64,000 nucleotides of DNA from Lojkania enalia. Taxonomy: Eukaryota; Ascomycota; Dothideomycetes; Pleosporales. This document shows positions 1 through 11,899 of this stretch, one piece after another (the stretch's first letter is position 1; each line of letters starts with the position of its first letter). The stretch is from NCBI GenBank assembly GCA_010094045.1, contig ML986600.1, forward strand, positions 339,192 through 403,191, in the 5' to 3' direction. The translations under genes and the position numbers were made by a program. A model generated the notes under the pieces. The model was not told where the DNA came from. It saw only the letters and a list, made by a program, of their open reading frames with translations, and searched no databases.

Positions 1-2584
1 AGCTTAGCAGTTGGCAGTACTGACACACCAGAGTTTGCAATGGATGGAGTAGCAGCCGTAAATGCATAGGGGTGAGATGGATATCCTGAGCAATTATCTC
101 ATCATCAAGGAAATGACGGAAAAGATCCCTAAGACTCAGTGGTCTAGCACCAGAGCCCACCGACGGATATCCATTGGAAAACTCATGCACCTGGTTAAAC
201 ATCTCAGACCACTCTGAGGCTGATTTGGCATGCCATAGTCGATCTGAATCTGGCATAGGAGCTCCAAACTCCGTCACTGAGAATAGAGGAGACGTGTCGT
301 GGAACAGGGATAAGTCCTGATCGACCATAACCCAGGAGTAGATGAGGCTGTTGTTCACTTAGTAAGATTGCACGTGACAGGAATCGAACACAAAATCCGA
401 GCGGTCGATATTTTCATGACTTACCGACTTCGACTTTCTTGCACAATCCAATCCCCCCATAAGGTTTCTGTCGTTGTGTTGCCGCTCATGTGAGGGGCAG
501 AAATATGCCGAGGTTCGAGGATTCCGGAATGTCGCAACATAGCGAAATACATGCCGCGCTGTCCCATCGCGATATCCATCTGCCACTTATCACCACTCCA
601 CGCCGCTTGCACGGTGAACAACAGCGCAGCACGCAGAACGATAGGATCGCCGGACATGATGATGTTTTTCTCGATCAGGTCGAAAAGGGAGATACGGCAT
701 GCTTCAGTCAAACCCCCAGTCAACCATCGCGCTTCAACTGATGGTATTACCATGGCACCTTGGGCGATCATCATCAGTATTAACAGGCTTGATGCCTTGT
801 CGTTGAAATTTTGCATCAACTCGTTAGGATCCAAGATGCCCCGAGCGGACATGGGATAGTAACGTTCAAAGGAGTTGGCATAAGAGCGGAGGAAATATTC
901 CAGAACGCGAGCAGGCGGCAGCAAAATGAAATTAGATACCGTCGAGCTTGGCGACTCCCCACTACTTGGAGAGCTACTCATCCCGTCCTTGTGAATATCT
1001 AGGGCCTTGTGTAGGAAGCTTTGGGTAATAGCAAGAAGCTTGTCGCGAGTTGCCTCATGAAGCTGCATCACCGCGACCTGCTCCCCTTGTTCGAAATCGC
1101 TTTCATCCCACAACGGCCTCCAGGTGCTCCAGCCCTCATGGTTTTTGAGGGTCTGCTCTAGGCGCTCCAAGTTTAGCTTCGCGGTACGAGGACATGATGT
1201 CGATGCGATTGTCGGCGTACAACGGAACACTGTCCAACCGTCTTGGGCTGCAATAATAGCGCCGAGATCAGGAACTCCAGAGTCAGCGATCGATGAATGC
1301 CTATTCGAAGGGTAGAACACTGAAGCTGAACTGCCGATTTGCAGATCAGAAAAAGATTCGTCCATCCTTGGTGTCGGAATGGGAGTCTGAACCGGGCCAA
1401 ATGTCTGAGGTGGAGACATCTCAGGGATCATGCCAAGGATCCCATCAGCCGAGGGGCCCATACTGATATCCATGCTCATCGGCATAATCATTGATGGGTC
1501 GATTCGCATTGGATCTACGAATTCTTGGCCTATGGAGATTGTAGACCATGGATCTACAGCAAATTGAGGACTGGCACTGTTTTCTGAACTTTCGTGCCCA
1601 GTCCTCATAAATTCCTCATAGCCAGACATTGGTGTCTGCGAGATGAAGCCGTTGACAGGGGTCGGGAGCGGCGATAAAACAGTTGGGAGCGCGGCTGGCA
1701 GGCCACTGGAGGGGGAATGCTCGAAGAAAGGAGGCGTATTCGAAACAGGGACATTGTTTGGTTTCTCTTCTGGAGTGGGATTCTGAAGCTGAATAGGCTG
1801 CGATATAGAGGGGTTGCGTGAATGCGATGTCGAAGGCGGGGTCGGATGGTTCTGGGGTGGTAACTGGCTTTGCAAGTTCAGCGTCTGCTGGGACTGCTGA
1901 GGCGATGCCTGCTGAGTTTGCTGCTGCTGCGGCTGGGCATCGCGGGCCGGTGAGTTCCCACTCGAGGCATTTTGAGACTCGCTGTTATTTCCACCTTCAC
2001 TCGAAGCACCACTTGGAGCGACTTCTCCCGGGGCTGCAACTCTGTTCACATTCTTCGATGCTCTTCGGGTCGGGCGTAGCGTGCAGCGAAGATTTCGGGT
2101 AGCACACCGGGTGCAGGGGAATTTTTTATCGCACTTCGTCTTCGTTTTGGCGCAGTTGCTGCAGGCAATGGGAGTCCTACCAGCCGATTTGGGTATTATT
2201 CCAGCATTAGGCGGTAAGCCCTCCTGATTGTTTTGATCTCGTCCATGCACAGTGTAATGACGCTGAAGGAGGTCACTAAAGCGGATGTTAGGGAACACTA
2301 TTCAGACCTAACCTGCGGGACATTAAAGGCAGGGGCTTCCAGAGGTTGACTTACCGGCGAGCAAAACTCATATGACACGTAAAACACTTGAAAGGTTTAA
2401 CATTGGTGTCTATCGAAAAGAAGAGGATCAGCCAAGTGCGTTGGTAGATTTGGGAGCATCAACTGCTGAGGTTGGGAAAAACCGACGAGGAAAAGCTGGG
2501 TAGTATCTACTTACGAGTAAGAATGTGCCGTTCCAGATGCTCGTCTCTGGTGAACGACTGGCCGCAATACGTGCAAAAGACCAT
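1..2584 (-). CDS. CMR1: CMR1/Pig1-like melanin transcription factor (C2H2 x2 + Zn2Cys6), C-terminus off the left edge
   Basis: Four exons are visible: 2584-2515, 2409-2355, 2275-425 and 347-1; the gene continues past base 1. Translation from the ATG at 2584 gives two C2H2 fingers, each C-X2-C-X12-H-X3-H, with the second finger split by the second intron. A canonical Zn(II)2Cys6 cluster follows at about residues 80-106 (C-X2-C-X6-C-X5-C-X2-C-X6-C). Next comes a long Gln/Ser/Pro-rich linker, then a fungal-TF middle-homology-like region ending in a block resembling WVMVDQDLSLFHDTSP. The combination of two C2H2 fingers and one binuclear cluster in a single protein is the hallmark of the CMR1/Pig1/Bmr1 regulators of DHN-melanin genes. 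That family fits the PKS found divergently at 18.1 kb. The introns (105, 79 and 77 nt) have good donor sites. The family call is strong; target genes are inferred from relatives. Confidence 0.88.
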
Positions 2585-3599
2585 TTTGAGGCGCCCTCAG
2601 AGAGTCCTAGTCGGCTAAGAGAGTGGAAATAAAACGTTGAACCCAGCCGGCTATAGAAGTTCAAGCTCTAGCTTCTGAACCCTGCCGAATTGTGGAAATA
2701 AACAAGAGAAGCGGCGGTCGTAATGACTATTGTCGTGCAATTGGAACGGTAAACATTAGGTCGAGTGGTTGCTAAAGCTGGGGCCAGCAGTGGGTGGTGG
2801 GCGAGGTCTGGGTCAGCAGCGAGCCGAATGATAACTACGGTTGGGCGAACCGTGGGGTGGGTCTCAGACCAAGGATAAGTCGAGAGGCGCGGGCCGGGGG
2901 CTTATTGTATACAGATATTTCGATCTGACGGTGTGCTGGCAGTGGTGTCTCGCCTTGGTAAGGTGCGGGCTGGTGAGAGGCCGAGGATTATGGTAGCTAA
3001 TTGTAGTAGGAATAGAGGTAAGGGTCAAGCACTCGAGTCGAGTTTCAGGCTATCCGGCCGTCCTGGGAGCCAAAACGGGGGTAAGGTTTGGTGAGGTAGG
3101 CTGTGAAGCTTAGTCTGGTGGCCGAGCTGAGGACAGCCGACGTTGGAGAGACGATCAACTAGACGAGCGGCACGTATTACATGAGTGGAGGAGTAAGGCG
3201 TGGCCAGAAAAGAAGGTAGAAGAAGGGGAATACTGCGGGGGGGGGGAAAGTGCGCGGGCGAACGAATGCACAAGGAGGTTTTCTAGAGCTGGTTTTCCCA
3301 ACGGAGGCTGTGGATGCATAATCAAGAATCAGACGCGGTGATGCTCATCAATTGAAGGCTCTAGCTCAGCGAGAATGATGGGCGAGCTAGTGCCTCGCAG
3401 TGCTGGGCTTGGTGCTTCCGTTACATGCGGCGCCAGGCGCTTGGATACCAATGTGGGTACCAGACTAGGCATGGAGCATGTGCTGAGCACTGCTGAGGTC
3501 GTGACATGGCGGCGAGGGCTTGATCCCGCACGGACGCACTCGATAACAAGCGCAGGGATGCATCTGCCAGGATGCGAAGGCGAAACCGTCCAGGACGAT

Positions 3600-3680
3600 C
3601 GCCCAGCGGGCTGGCGGGGGTGGGTGGGTGGTGGTAGTGGTGGTGGCAGGTTGTTGGGGGAGGTGAAGAGGGAGGGGGTG
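3600..3680 (+). repeat. G-rich purine-biased tract
   Basis: The plus strand is dominated by G with short T/A interruptions, mostly GGTGGT and GGGAGG units. It lies about 1 kb upstream of the regulator start and gives rise to spurious low-complexity open frames on both strands. It is probably promoter or UTR sequence of skewed composition. Confidence 0.5.
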
Positions 3681-3821
3681 GGTTGGCGGCGCGGCGTGCT
3701 GCGTGCATGCGTGCGTGCGGTAGCAGAGTACCTTGTAGTCAAACACCAGTATGGAGCCAGCCAGGGGATGGAGAGCAGCGCCGTACAGTACAATACAGTA
3801 GAGAGGATAGGAGGATAGGCT

Positions 3822-3845
3822 GGGCTGGGCTGGGATGGGATGGGG
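3822..3845 (+). repeat. Five-run G-quadruplex motif
   Basis: Five runs of three or more G are separated by two-base loops (CT, CT, AT, AT). This meets the canonical G3+N1-7 definition with very short loops, which usually predicts a stable parallel quadruplex. It lies 1.24 kb upstream of the regulator's start codon, on the strand opposite to its transcript. Confidence 0.7.
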
Positions 3846-3972
3846 ATGGCGAGGATGCATCGGCGGTGACCCCCCTGGCGGCGGGACGACCAGGACCGGG
3901 GCTGCATACAGCGGGCTTCGCGAACCGGAGCAACAATAATTAATACATTACTACATTACCGTACAGACAGGT

Positions 3973-4028
3973 GTATGTATGTATGTATGTATGTATGTAT
4001 GAGTGGATGTGTACGGATGTATGTATGT
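3973..4028 (+). repeat. TATG tetranucleotide microsatellite
   Basis: About seven tandem TATG units (3973-4001) are followed after a short interruption by a second run of about three units near 4017-4028. This is a simple slippage-type repeat. Confidence 0.85.
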
Positions 4029-7000
4029 ACCTCACACGACGGTACCCGGAGCGGATGGGCGAACCGCGCTGGATTGGGCGTGGTGCGTGCAGGCCCTACG
4101 GAAGGGGGAAGGGTAGCGCTGGCAGCAGAAAGTGATGATCCCATCGATATGCAATCACCAGCATCGCCCAGCCCGCCCAATCAGCGCCCGTGGAAGAAGA
4201 CCTGCGCGCGCCTCCTTCTCGTCCTGGCCCCCGTAATCCAACACCACTACTTCCCCCCCCCATCCATCCATCCACATAACACCTCCGGCCCAGCAAGAGC
4301 ATCCGCCTTCTCTGCTTCGACAACGGCGTCCCGTCTTCGCGTCTCGCCCTCCAAGCTGGCCTGCTCTAGCCCGCCCGTCCGCGGCGTCAGATGTGCGGCG
4401 GGAGCGAAGCCAGATCTCAGATGCTAGGGCCGTCGACGACAAGATCCAGCGCGTCTAGATGCAGAGCCAGCATTCGGCCGGCCATCTGAGCCAGACTTAG
4501 CATATGCTCTTCAGGTGTTGACGACGTCTACAATACTGCTCGCTCCCCACCCTCGCTTTGTCAGCCGCGCTGAGTGATAGCTACCGCGGTCTTCTCTGCA
4601 TTACCCTACGCTCTTTGGTACAGGCCGCCCTACGAGCTGCCTCAGGATAGCCGGCCTCGACGCCGCTGCTCTGTTGCGATGAGGATGCAGCCCGGGCCTG
4701 CCGGGCTTGCTGCAAACAGAGCGTCTAGAAACTCGCACCTCAGTCTGTCGTGCAGCGACCTCTCGCCGTACCGGCTCCGATCATGTAGGCAACATTCTGC
4801 ATGTAGCTGTCTGGAAACTCGGACTCCACTCCCATCCAGAGCCCACCCGGGAATGTTTCGCGTCGTTTCAACAACACGAGAGCTCTACCCAGCCAATCCG
4901 GCGAACGGGGGCAGGCTCGGACGCGGGCTCGGGCGCTGGCGCTAGCCCTGGCATCAAGTTCCCGGCTGTGTTGTCAGTCTTGTCGTGATCGGACCCTCTG
5001 TTGCTCCGAAAGTCTTCTCAGTGCTTATACAGAATATGTTTGGCAAAGTTTCTTGCATCGGGGCGCTCGCCACTCGTTTGAGGCCCGCGTGGATACGTCC
5101 TATCGTCGTAGTCGTCGTCCCAAATATGGGTGCAGCTCCACGCGCCTTCATCGTGTGTCTCACCTAGACCCTCACCCCTCTGGCGTCCGACACGATAAAC
5201 GCGGTCTTAGAGAACATTCAGCTAGCGCGTGGCATGCGTAGATGGCGCAGCGCCATCTATAATTATCCCTTGCCGGGGGTCGCTAGCGGGGGCCGCGCTG
5301 TGGTCGATCCGCGTCCATGCAAGCTTTTTCCCTTGCCCTAGTGGCTTCGGAATTTTTCCAGCGTCCAGCCTTGTTGCACCAGCGCGCCCACCATGCCGTT
5401 TCCTTCAGTTGCACTAGACCAAGCAAGAAACTCACAAACGGGTATTATCGTCGCCATGGTCCCAGCGATGCTGAAAAGGGTTCGCACGCCGCCACACTAT
5501 CCCGCGACAGGGTGATGAGAAATGAGAAGGGACGGCGTAGTCTCTATCGGCAAATTGACCTGCTCAAATCGTGATCCCTATCCCGCGACCGAGGACGGGA
5601 CGCCATTGTTCTGGTGTTTGTTGACCGCGTAGATTTGGCCTGCCGTAAGGCTACTCGATATCCCAGGGCCGATCAGTTGGTAGACCAGGCAAATTCGGCC
5701 ACCATACAATCGGGTCGTCCTGCCGCGTTGTCTATATCATCAATGCCCCCGTAAGACGTCCAGCGCACGAAAAGTGCGAGAAGCGGTCGCCTTGGACGGG
5801 CGGAGCTGACCCAAGGCAGAAGGGCTAGGTCCTTTGTTGGCACTGCCTATCACATCGCGCGCCGGAGCCGCAATACATGCGCTAGAAAGTCAGCATGTAA
5901 TATTGAGCGAACGACCGCGGCAGGAGGGAAGCGCGGCCAGGAGTCATGATGTATTGCGCCGGTGTTGGTACTACTGTACTATCCCGCCATGCCCAATAAT
6001 GATATGTCGGTACAATAATATAATGGAAAGTCGTCGACGGATGATGCATCCATCTACATTTACGCCTAACGAGCAAGAAACACTTCGGCAGGGCGTGCAA
6101 AAGCTCACCCCGCCAGCTGAGGCCGCCTGAGGCATCACACTGGTAATGGCGATCGACTGTCGATCTGTTGTCATCCTCAATGAGAGCTAGACAGAAAAAA
6201 TGCTCTAAGTTAACAGCTACGGCCAGAAGATAGCTCGATATGGCTAGGATTTTCTCCAATATCGTCCGCGAGGTCCCCCGCGGCAACGGCGTACTTAGGT
6301 GCACACTTGTTACTCTTATAGGTAAGACGGCAGCAACAAGCCACGGTATAGGATAAAAATGAACTCGAGCGGAAGTGGTGGAAGCACGCGTAGGAGTCGT
6401 TGCGATGCACGAGTGATCTGTGCTTGGTTGGAGAAATCCTGGATGCCGATCGCTCGAGGATGCCGCCCAATTCGGCAACCAGGCAGCCCAAGAGATCCGC
6501 CCAGCGGCTGGTCGGCGACGCGGTCCCGGACTCCCAGACTTCCAGACTCGTGAATCTCGTCCCCTGCGACAATCCGTTCATCTCGCTCACCTCTGCAAAT
6601 CTGAGGCATTAGCAAAGCGGGGCAAAACGTTGTTTGTGCGACTACTGGGTGCGACCGAACCGAACCTAACCTGGAATTCAAATCGCCGCCCAACGCAATA
6701 AATGCTAACACCATCGCTGTGTACATACACGACGATTAGAACAAATTTTGTAGGTACATCCCGCACCTTCGCGCCATGGCCCACCAAAGCACTCCCCGCT
6801 CGGGATCGCGTTTCATGTCCCTGAGCCGTGCTTCCAGAATAGGAACGGAAAGGTAGACGCGCTACTTACAGTTTGAGTTGAGCAAAAGCTTTGCGCATAG
6901 TCACTTCATCGCATATTGATACGGCATTCAGGAACCGCCCGGCTGCTTCATATCCGCGGCCTGCAACACCACACGGCCATATTAATCGCAATTAGGGACA

Positions 7001-10000
7001 CGAGACTAACTGATAGCCTTGGCCTGTTCACAGGGACAAGCGAGACGTACAGTACTCTCGCCTATGCGTTCGCATTTTAGAGTGGGCTCACTCAAAAGGG
7101 AGATCATCCACCATCAGCTTCAGGCCAGGCCAAACTTTTCACAAATTAACTTCTTCACCCTCCCCCATGCATTGCTGCTCTCCCCCATGAATTCTGTCCA
7201 TTCTTCGAAGCAGTCTTCTTGAATTCAATCACGAGATGACCTGACCGACCCCGTATTCCACCATGCATAACAGCTGCCTGTCCACCGGTCAGATGAGCGG
7301 CCAGAACGGCTTTTGCTGGCCGAGGCAGTAGCATATGTGTAGATATGGAATCATGTTTGTCAATGGAGAGCTGCGTCATCGCTCGCCATCACCAATCACT
7401 GCGCCGTGCTGGAAGAAGCGGAGATAGCCATTAGCCATGGCGGCCTCGGCGGGCGTCGGATGGTTGTAGACCCTGCAGACGGGAGGCGGTAGTCCTACAG
7501 TAGACCTCGGATGAAGAGTATGTATGTGGTCGAAATGAGAGCTGTATACGGCAAAGGTACTGCAGTTCTATTTAAATTGGCTGTACTAAGATGGGCAAGT
7601 AATTGAATTGCAAGCGCAGTCGGTGTTCGGTTCCCTCGCGTCCACGTTCCTAACCAGGCCGGACTGCAGAGATGGTGGGGAGGTGCACCGCCCGGTGGCT
7701 GAAGCCACGCTGTGTGCTCAGTAGGGTTCATTGCCTGTTCTCCCGGTGTGCTGTGCACTGTACATACGTGGAAGGAAACAGGGGTTCAGGATTGGTTTGT
7801 CTCCGATATTCAGCATGAATATTCAAATAGGGCTGGGCTCCTCTAGGAGATAAATCAACCAGACAGTGCGGGCTGCCTAGGTATTTGTATTGATCCTTTG
7901 TCAAATACTCTTCACAGTCGATGGGGGATCGAAGTACAAGGGATGATGTCTCGGGAGCTTTGGGAAGGGGTTGCTAGAATAAGCTCCGCCGGGCGCGATT
8001 GGCCAGGGCCGCCCCGTATCTGTGGACCGTATGGCGGAGCCGTTGTGCTCTGCCAAGGGGCACATCCTTCTCCCACCCCCCCCCCGGCGGGAATTCTCCG
8101 CCGTGTCCCAGTGCGGAGCATTCCACCCGAGTACCCTGTCATATCCAGACTGAGACATTCTCCCACGCCAGAGCTTTACTGTACTGTATATTTCACCTCC
8201 AGACTTAGCAGGCGGTCGCCCAGTCGCTGAAGACAACGACCTGAGCGGCCAGCTTCCAGGATTATAGCGTCGTCGCAGTCGGTTCCCCTCACGGCATGTC
8301 TTGCAATACAGAAACGCTGTGTCTGTATCTGCTGACTCGCCCGTGAGTTGGCACAAATGCTGGCCGTTTTGGGCGTGTCTTGACGATAAGGGTAGACCTT
8401 GGACGCGCCCGCCGATGATGGTAGAGGCTCCAATGCGAGATGACAACGTCTCGTCGATGCTCATTGCAGTAGGATCTGTCCTGAAGATCATGCAGGGCTA
8501 CTGTATGAGAGTATTGGTGGCTGAAGGGTGGAGCTCCTCCCGGGGCTGAGGTGATGGCCAGACACTGGCTGACTGCCTGAAGCGGGGTAGCGTCTTCTCT
8601 GCTCCTCCTCCAGCACCTCTCACAACAGCTCACCATACCGCGCCGTTCAAACCATGCTGCTTACAACGGGTGACAGAGACAGCGACTGCCGATCAATGTC
8701 AACAACCTTCAGGCTCGTGGGAGCCAGAGTCGCAACGGGGCTCCTCGCAGCGCTCCTTCTCCCTCGCAGGAATTAGCCTGCGGGCAAAAGGCGACGGTCA
8801 AAACAGCGAAGCCGGGGCAGAGATATGGAAACATCATGTCAAATCATGTCGGCGCCATCGAGCCCAGCGCGAATCCGTCCCAAATTGGTAGGGAGCATCA
8901 CTTTGGATGATATGACGGGTACATTTGCCCTGGCCGTGGTGTTGAACGCATCGCCTCGGGCCTTGTACCACCGCCCGGGTTTAAACCACGGATATCCGGC
9001 AACCATATGACCTGCAGAGACCTTCCCTGGACTGCCGCGATTCCTCGACGGCATTGATCCTGGCCGGTGAGCAGATGGAGTTGAGTGATAGACGTCGGCG
9101 GACGCAGCTTCGGGATCTGCTCCCTGCACTCACCAAGACCCAACACGATGGCTCTGTTAATTCCATAGTCAAGCCAGGGTTTTCCCTTCTAGGCACTATG
9201 ACATTGACATGGTAATATCTGCGTCTGTTATTGCTACGGGGTCAGCTCGTGCACAGCTTCGGCAGATTCTTCGTCCGGTCTCCAGCAGACGCTGGAATGC
9301 GCCGAGCCCGCGACCCGACTCGCATCAGCTTACCATTCGCGCTCCACAGCCCTATCCGGTCAGCAGTTCTGAAACTCATTTATATCGGAATTTGAGAGGG
9401 AGCTGCCGTTGTGGGCGTCCGCTAAAGACCTTGACAGCGGAGACTTACCCAAAAACGTGGCGCATCTAGACTGCCAAGGCCTTTTCAGCGCTAGATACGG
9501 AACCTACTGCTGACCATAGTTGGCTGTGCCAAGTGTATACAAGACCATATCCTCATCAGCCCCAGTCGGTGAATGCGACACTTCCAGCAGTATCTCCTCG
9601 AGACAACGCACCCTATTTCACTTTGTGTAAGCTGCAAGTCGCTATCATATTCCCCCAATTCACTCCCTCGAATCATGTAAGTCGCGGCCATGTCTTCCGG
9701 ATTCTGCTGCAGGTCCTTAGGCCAAGATCGAGGCGAGGCGAGTTCACTCATTACGGATATCATCCAATTTATCTATACTTAGTATACAAACGATTCAAGA
9801 TACCGTACTCGAGCCGAATTGCAACAAAATGACTAAGGATTCCCGTCTGTAGTAAATGGCTCCCAAAATAATCCATAGCCTTGATTCAACAACTTGACGG
9901 TTGAAGTAAGGCCACCTACTTTATCGCAATGGCTAGAACTCGCAAGCACGCCTCATTTCTGCACAGCCATATGGGCATGTTACACGGCTCGTTCGTATCT

Positions 10001-11899
10001 CATATAGCTCCGTCAGGGTCTAGTCCAACGTAGTGGAACCGATGCTCTTGTCTCACGCTTCGGCATGGCTTCTACCGCTAACGACATTTGGTATTCGGTT
10101 CATGGTAGTGCGATATTCTAAGGAAGCATTGTAATTTATTTACCCGTGCGGGAACTGCAAAAGCTTGTTAGGACAGCGTAGAGTAGATTGTCCTGACGTG
10201 GATGACTCTCGTGTCCAGTATACAACTCGTTGTTTCCGGTCGATATCTACAAGGTACAAGGGTTGGGGCATTTTGGTGAGTCAAATATGCGGTGCAATGG
10301 CAATGATTGTAGCGGCATATTGGGCGGTGAGGGGGCTTGCGAACGGTTCGTAACGTATCTGTATCCCTGTTAGATGTGGTTATTCAGCAGTCATCACAGC
10401 TGCATAGCACTTTAGATATTCCCAGAAGACTAACGTGAAGAGCATACCTGCCATACCCGTCAGCATGCCAATTAGATATTGCTTTCGTACTATCGACCGC
10501 CGCGGATATGGCAGTCTGTCACAGCGGCTGGCTGACGATCTTAGGCTTAGAAAGGCAACGAGCTGACTCCGACACTGTGCACCAAGTTACACAAAAGGAA
10601 CACAGAACAGTCGTTCTCTATCCATGTAGCCATGTGCGAACCTGCGCACCGGGAAGCTGGAGACAACACACCCACACGTCCGCACGCACGCACACTGCTT
10701 CCAGGCGGGTGGGGTTGATGAGTGCATGTCCGCCTCTGAACGCAAACTACTGTCATCCTAACTTGGCGCCTGGGAAAAAAGGGAACCCTCTGCTTCTGAT
10801 GAAATGCCGTGTAACTAACTAGATTATGCACCACGAGATTTGATGCAGCATCCATGCAGCGTTGAGCTTTTCAACGTGGGTTTCTGCAACTCAACGGAAC
10901 CCCCTCCCCGTGTTCGGGTTCATGTCGTACGGATGTAAGGCCGGCCTCAAATCCTCGGGCGCGTAAAGGACTCGATATGGATGTTAGATGGGGAGGAGGG
11001 AAACCAGTCAATGTTGCACGGGGAAGGGAAAAGGAGTCACGTTTGCTGTACGCTATGCAAGGTTGCTTTGTGCAATACTAGGCCCTTTCGAAGGCACTTC
11101 GCTCACCCCGTCATATTCTCCTTTGGGAAATCTAATGTGCTACAGGGTTGCTGAAGATAATTTCTTACGTTCACTTAAAGAATATTGCAAGGAATGGAAA
11201 AGGTACTTTTTTTTTTTCGTCAGATCCAGCTCCCAAGTTGTCTTCCGATGTGGGCGGCTTGCGGTTCCAACTGGAATTATGTGTTGGTTTCGTGTGGTTG
11301 TATGTGCGTTTGTAATTGTAGAAGATGTGTATATGATCGACTTATTATTGCATGTATGCGAGAGAAGTGCCGTGCGAGGATGACTTCGGAGGTAGGGATT
11401 TGTTTGTTTACAAAGATCAGCCCGCGTACTACTACATCGCCGTAACGCCACAATTGCAGATGTACATGAATGAGTGCTTCGGTCCCGCATTGAAACAAAC
11501 ATGTTCTCCCATTAGTAGTACATACTACGTCCATGTGGTTCTATCTCCGTCTCCGTGTAGTTCGGCGTGAAATTCGACTGAGTGTTTTCTTTGTTTGTAC
11601 GCGAGCACGATGATGTTGCGCGTCTACGGACCTGCAACCGCTTTAGGGCCCGGCCATCGCCCAGGTACTGCTAGTGGCCATGGCTCTGGGAATTCCAGAG
11701 CAGAGGTCAATCGAGCTGCATTTTCGAACGGGAAATGCAAACCCGAGTAATCGGATCAAAAGGTTTCTTCTCCTTCATCAGAACATCCTACCCTCCTCTA
11801 ACGAAGCTAGCGCCTTTCGTCAACTTGACAGCGGGATTGGGGAGTTTCTGCAATGGTAGTTGGCCCCGATAAATACGATGGGAAATCTTGTGGGAAAAT

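Noticed and set aside
3329..3907. 192-codon minus-strand frame near the regulator
   Set aside because: Low-complexity Pro/Thr/His translation of the G-rich tract; no family resemblance.
5882..6478. 198-codon minus-strand frame
   Set aside because: No recognisable motif, no codon-usage support by eye, and overlapping frames are equally long.
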